Positions 60,039-64,000 of a DNA stretch of 64,000 nt are shown here, piece after piece. The notes under the pieces are model-generated. The model was not told where the DNA came from and made no database searches. It worked only from the letters and a program-made list of their open reading frames with translations. The stretch is from positions 1,922,001 through 1,986,000 of the forward strand of contig QYRS01000004.1 of assembly GCA_006503535.1 (NCBI GenBank). The letters run 5' to 3'. The DNA comes from Arthrinium phaeospermum. Its lineage: Eukaryota > Ascomycota > Sordariomycetes > Amphisphaeriales > Apiosporaceae. Each line of letters begins with the position of its first letter. Position 1 is the first letter of the stretch. The position numbers were made by a program, and so were the translations under genes.

Positions 60039-61544
60039 ATGAAGTACTCCATGGTCTTTGCCGCTGCTGCGGCTACGACCGTTTCTGCCGGAAACACTGG
60101 CCAATGTAACGAGGAGGGTGGTAACTTCTTCTGCACGGCCGTCAAGGCTCTGCAGTACGATGGCTTGAATGTTGCTGGCACTTACAAGGCTGTCACTTCC
60201 ATGACCCAGGATGGAGGCTGCACTTTCGCGGACGTCCCCTTCTCAGGCTCCATCGCCCCCTTTGATGAAGACGTAAGCAAACAACAACAATAACAACATT
60301 GGCATCAAGACACACAGGACTGACTTTGCTCTTAGCTTTCTATCCACCTGCGTGGACCTGCTACCATACAGAAGCTGGCTGTCTACACCCCCAAAGCAAA
60401 CTCGAAGAGAGACGCCCCTGCGCCTCACTCCAAGCGCCACGGCCACCAGCACCTCCACAAGAAGTTCCAGCATGAGCACAGCCATGAGGAGCGCGCTGTC
60501 GGCGACACTGTCCACGCCAAGATTAACGGCCAAGATGTGTCCTGGACAAACACCTGGGATGGAAAGGGTGCGGCGTCTCCCGAAGTTGCTGCCCCTGTCG
60601 CCGCGCCCGCGGCCCAGGCAGCTGCCGACGTCGACGTCGCAGCGAGCAAGTTCGTCAAGTCGGAAAAGATTGCTTCTGCCCCCAACGCGGGCTCTTCGGG
60701 CTCGTCGTACCCCCAGGCTTCCCCCAAGAAGACCGACACTTCCAGCGTGCCCGCTGGTGACTACGCACGTGTTGGATACTACGATGCTCTGTCTGGCCAG
60801 GCAGATGGAATCACTTTCCTGGGTAACTACGGTGGCGACGGATCCGGTGTTTGGGACAAGTAAGATGCCCCGCCTTTCCAATCCTCGCTTTCATGTCGTC
60901 TAATCTAATCTATCTGCAGGACCTGGGGCAACTCTCTGTCTTACCTCAGCGAGGATGGCACCAAGGGTGCGGCATCTCCTACTGTGCTCAAGGGCGGCCT
61001 GATCCCTGATGCCACGGAGATTGCTATCTTCTCCGACAAGCCTTGCACGGACAAGGATGCCACTTGCGGTTACTACCGTCCCGGCACTGTTGCCTACCAG
61101 GGTTTCAAGGGTGCGGACAAGGTCTTCACCTTCAGGCTGACTATGCCGGACAACGGCGAGACGGGCTGGAACAAGAACATGCCCGCCTGCTGGCTGCTGA
61201 ACGGCAAGATCCCCCGTACCGGCCAGTACCACGACTGCTCCTGCTGGAAGTCCGGCTGCGGCGAGTTCGACGTCATCGAGGTTCTGGCCTCGGGTGACAC
61301 CAAGTGCAAGTCCACCTTCCACTACACCAACTCCATTGGCAACTCGGACTACATCAAGCGCCCCACGCTCGGCTTCGCCAACTACGCCGTCATCTTCTCC
61401 AAGGCCCACTCCAGCGCCTCGGTCAAGGTCCTTCCCGACGACTTCGAGCACAGCGTCGCCCTGACCTCGGACCAGGTCGAGGCCATGATTGCCGACGACG
61501 CCAAGAACCCCGGCAGTGTCAGCAAGATGGCCATCCCAGTTTAA
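60039..61544 (+). CDS. tos1: Tos1-family cell-wall glycosidase
   Basis: Secreted wall protein of the Tos1/YJL171C family, thought to act on beta-1,3-glucan. Exons are 60039-60272, 60336-60859 and 60920-61544, phases close, 460 residues. A signal peptide (MKYSMVFAAAAATTVSA) starts at the ATG. The N-terminal family domain has CNEEGGNFFCTAVKALQYDG and SMTQDGGCTFADVPFSG. A His/Lys-rich stretch with Kex2-like KR sites and an Ala/Ser/Pro linker follows. The C-terminal catalytic-type domain opens with YYDALSGQADGITFLGNYGG and WGNSLSYLSEDGT. At residues 368-373 EFDVIE matches the ExDxxE pattern of GH16-like nucleophile and acid-base residues. Eight or more Cys suggest disulfides. No C-terminal GPI signal is visible. 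Confidence 0.93.
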
Positions 61545-62752
61545 GGAGATATACACGGAGCTGCGCGTTGGATTCCGGAGGTGGCAAGAAGCGGTTTTTA
61601 TTTCAGAGGCGTGTGTTCTTGATTTGTCCCATTCAAAAAAAACCTTCTTGCTTATTCTTGGATATCTTGCCCTGTCCCCTCAAGATACCCCCTATACGTC
61701 TATATACCTTACGAGCGAATACATGTGATTTCCCCAGAAATTCCAGCCGTGTTGGCAATCCTCGTCTCATGCGTACCTGTGAATGCGGCATCATGATTGT
61801 CTTTGCGTGTGGGTTAGCCTTTCTGGAGGCAGCTACTCTTGGTGGCTTCATGATTCTAGAAAATATGCCTCATGCTGGGACTGTGCCGATATGCTACATG
61901 ATTAGTGGCCAAGCATCTTGCCGATCCCCCTGTATGGCATTTTACGTACATACACTATTATTAATGTGTTCACTTCTCAAGCCGTTCATTCATTCGCCTT
62001 ATCTTTCCCAATGTGTATCCCCGTTCCTACGACATGATGGGTAAAGGTGGTTCTAAAGAAGCTTACTTCTCTGGACAGAACTGCTAATTGCTGGAATACG
62101 CTGTGCTATTCTGCTCATGGGTAAACCAAGTTCTTTATTATCCCCAATCGCTCTTCTTCAGTAGCCCGAGTGTAAAGCCTTGGTTATCTTGAAAGAGTTG
62201 CTTAAGGTACTTGGTAAGACGTATATTTGCTCGATGGAGTAATTCATTACTCAGTGATGGGATAACTAACTGTCGACGGAACAGTTCGCGAATGTGGTCA
62301 TTGTCGTACGTTTCACACATCATCCGCTACTGGGGCGATGTTCGTAATGGCTGACCCATCTCCAATATCGCAAAACGAGACCGGTCCCCATACCTACTGG
62401 CTCGTGAGACCAAAACGTGGCGGAGCTTCGTGACGCCCATGCCAGCGGCCCCTGGTGCTGCGCCTCGCCATTCCCTGGCGGCGAGACGCTTGGATTCGTG
62501 ATGGGCCGCCAGATAGCGTCCATCGCTAGCCGTCGAACATTAGAAGAGTTTCATAGTTACGTGAGGGAACGGGCAATTTTGGACCTATTCTCTTGGTCAT
62601 AAATGTTACTTCTTCTATAATAACTCTTTGATGATAGCATTTCCCCCTTTTACCTCCCTCCATCGCTGTTTTTCACACACCTACCCTCTCCCACCCCCTC
62701 AATCATCGAATGCATTATCCTCTTGGTCTCTGATTTCCCTCCTTGCGCTTTC
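61545..62752. other. Convergent intergenic region, TOS1 / NmrA-like gene
   Basis: About 1.2 kb between stop codons with T/C-rich patches near 62640-62700. No coding frame or repeat is supported. Confidence 0.5.
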
Positions 62753-63989
62753 CTATTTCAACCCCGCAAACGCCGGCGCCGTCTCGGCGTACCCCTTCCA
62801 GGTCGTCAGGGGGTCATCAATCAGCCCGTGCGTCCAGTCGAGCGAGTCCCCGCCGTAGTAGCCAAAGTCGCTCATGAGGCGCATGTTCTCGTACAGCTCC
62901 TCGGCGGCGAAGTCGGGCAGTCCGGCCCCTTTGAGAGCCGCGAGGTACGCTTCCTTCGGCACCTCGAAGTAGCGAGCCGTCTGGGCTTGAGCGGGGAAGA
63001 GCGCCTGGAAGTCCGCGACGATCTGGTCCGCCGTCATGTACGCCGTCGCGGCGAGGAACCGCTTGCCCAGGACCGCGTCGCGGTGCAGCACCATGGCCTT
63101 GACGTACTTGCCCGTGTCGCCCGGGTGGTACATGGGGATCTGGGTCCGGCCCGGGAACGGCAGGCCCAGGGTCCAGGTACCATCGTCGGATTTCCGGAAG
63201 CTGCCGCCGGGCAGGTTGCTCATGTAGAAGCCCGGCATGAAGAAGGCCGCGGGGATCCCCAGCTCGCGGATGTACTCCTCAACTGTCGCCTTGCTGTCGA
63301 AGTGGTAGACGTGCGGGAGCGCTCCCTTTGACACTTATGCGTGAAGCCAGTTTTAGTTCCAGTGTGGATACACATGATCTCTCAGGGGCAGGAGGAAGAG
63401 CTTACGCTTATTGACATTATATAGGGAGCTCCAGATCAGGAATTTCACGTTGGCCTCCTATAACATCATCATGGTTAGCTAACCGTGCCGCGGCTTTGGC
63501 AGTACTCGCCTGTGGGAAATGATATCACATACCTTAGCAGCGCCCGCAAGGTTCTTTCCCTGTTGCACCTCCAACTTGTCGTCCATCTTCTCCCAGTAGT
63601 TGGTGACGGCGAAGACTGCGTACGACCCCTTCAAAGCTTCCACAATAGATGCCTTGTCATTCAAATCGGCCTGGCCACAACCGTCAGTAATCATGCCCAT
63701 GCCGCGAGACTTCGGCAAAAAAGGCGACTCACCGACACGACGTCAACGCCTTGAGCGGTAAGCTTCTTTGATGAGTCCTTGGTGACGTCGCGAGTGACGC
63801 CGCGGACGGACCACTCGTTCTTGAGCTTGGCATCGTGGAGGAAGGTCTGGACGACGGATCCGCCCTGGTTGCCGGTGGCACCTATCGGCTCTCAACATTA
63901 GTACTAACTCTTCTTTGAGAATGAACAGAATGTTCCAGGAGGGAAGAACGTCACTTACCGAAGACAGTGATGAGCTTCTTGTCAGTCAT
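62753..63989 (-). CDS. NmrA-like NAD(P)-binding protein
   Basis: Atypical short-chain dehydrogenase fold of the NmrA/HSCARG group, which senses NAD(P) state or reduces small substrates. Exons (minus) are 63959-63989, 63733-63881, 63533-63670, 63406-63457 and 62753-63333; donors GTAAGT, GTGAGT, GTATGT and GTAAGC; phases close to 316 residues. The nucleotide-binding motif VFGATGNQGGSVVQTFL spans the first intron. GVDVVSADLNDKASIVEALK and AVFAVTNYWE follow. KFLIWSSLYNV stands where NmrA-like proteins carry the segment before the active-site region, and PGFYMSNL is also conserved. The C-terminus ends with family-typical WTHGLIDDPLTTWKGYAE. ATG at 63989 is 12 bases inside the window's right edge, so the promoter is outside. 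It converges on TOS1. Confidence 0.92.
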
Positions 63990-64000
63990 GGTTATGACTT

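Noticed and set aside
60900..61556. 218-codon minus-strand frame over TOS1
   Set aside because: Shadow created by codon bias of the TOS1 last exon.

Overview
The window is a stretch of a filamentous ascomycete chromosome (Pezizomycotina, most likely Sordariomycetes-like). The evidence is short GT-AG introns with CTAAC-type branch points, pyrimidine-rich leaders before start codons, and families largely confined to such fungi: a HET-domain protein, a Zn2Cys6 regulator with a fungal middle domain, a Tos1 wall glycosidase, a GH76 mannanase and an NmrA-like protein. No transposon, tRNA, rRNA or CRISPR could be supported. I see no obvious AT-rich RIP-like blocks. Sixteen protein genes are supported, with splice sites placed by hand and reading phase checked across every junction.

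Layout. 0-16 kb is gene-rich: an unrecognised Cys-rich protein cut by the left edge (-), the ERD2 K/HDEL receptor (+), a GH76 wall mannanase (-), then three nuclear genes for mitochondrial proteins: adenylate kinase Adk2 type (-), TIM10 (-) and lysyl-tRNA synthetase (+). TIM10 and LysRS share one divergent promoter. 16.9-19.4 kb holds a four-exon F-box/LRR-like gene (-). From 19.4 to 31.25 kb there is an unusually long gene-free space. Its first 2.1 kb is strongly pyrimidine-rich on the minus strand, carries a decayed ~22-bp minisatellite and six consensus-like 5' splice sites, and looks like a long spliced leader or noncoding transcript of the F-box-like gene.

31-46 kb holds a PH-domain Ala/Glu-rich (Meu6-like) protein (+), adenine phosphoribosyltransferase (-), a 5.2-kb empty stretch, a 10-TM membrane protein of unknown function (-) and the peroxisomal RING ligase PEX2 (-). 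46.9-55 kb holds a Zn2Cys6 regulator (+), the importin KAP120 (+) and a HET-domain protein (-). After another ~5-kb empty stretch come TOS1 (+) and a five-exon NmrA-like gene (-) that starts 12 bases from the right edge.

The genes are mainly housekeeping: secretory retrieval, wall remodelling, mitochondrial import, translation and nucleotide balance, purine salvage, peroxisome import and nuclear import. They do not form a biosynthetic cluster. The best leads for something undescribed are the spliced-looking leader with its minisatellite (19.4-21.5 kb), the in-frame 9-bp repeat in the LysRS gene, the repeated basic FG motifs of the PH-domain protein, the long acidic tail on ERD2, and the three unrecognised proteins.
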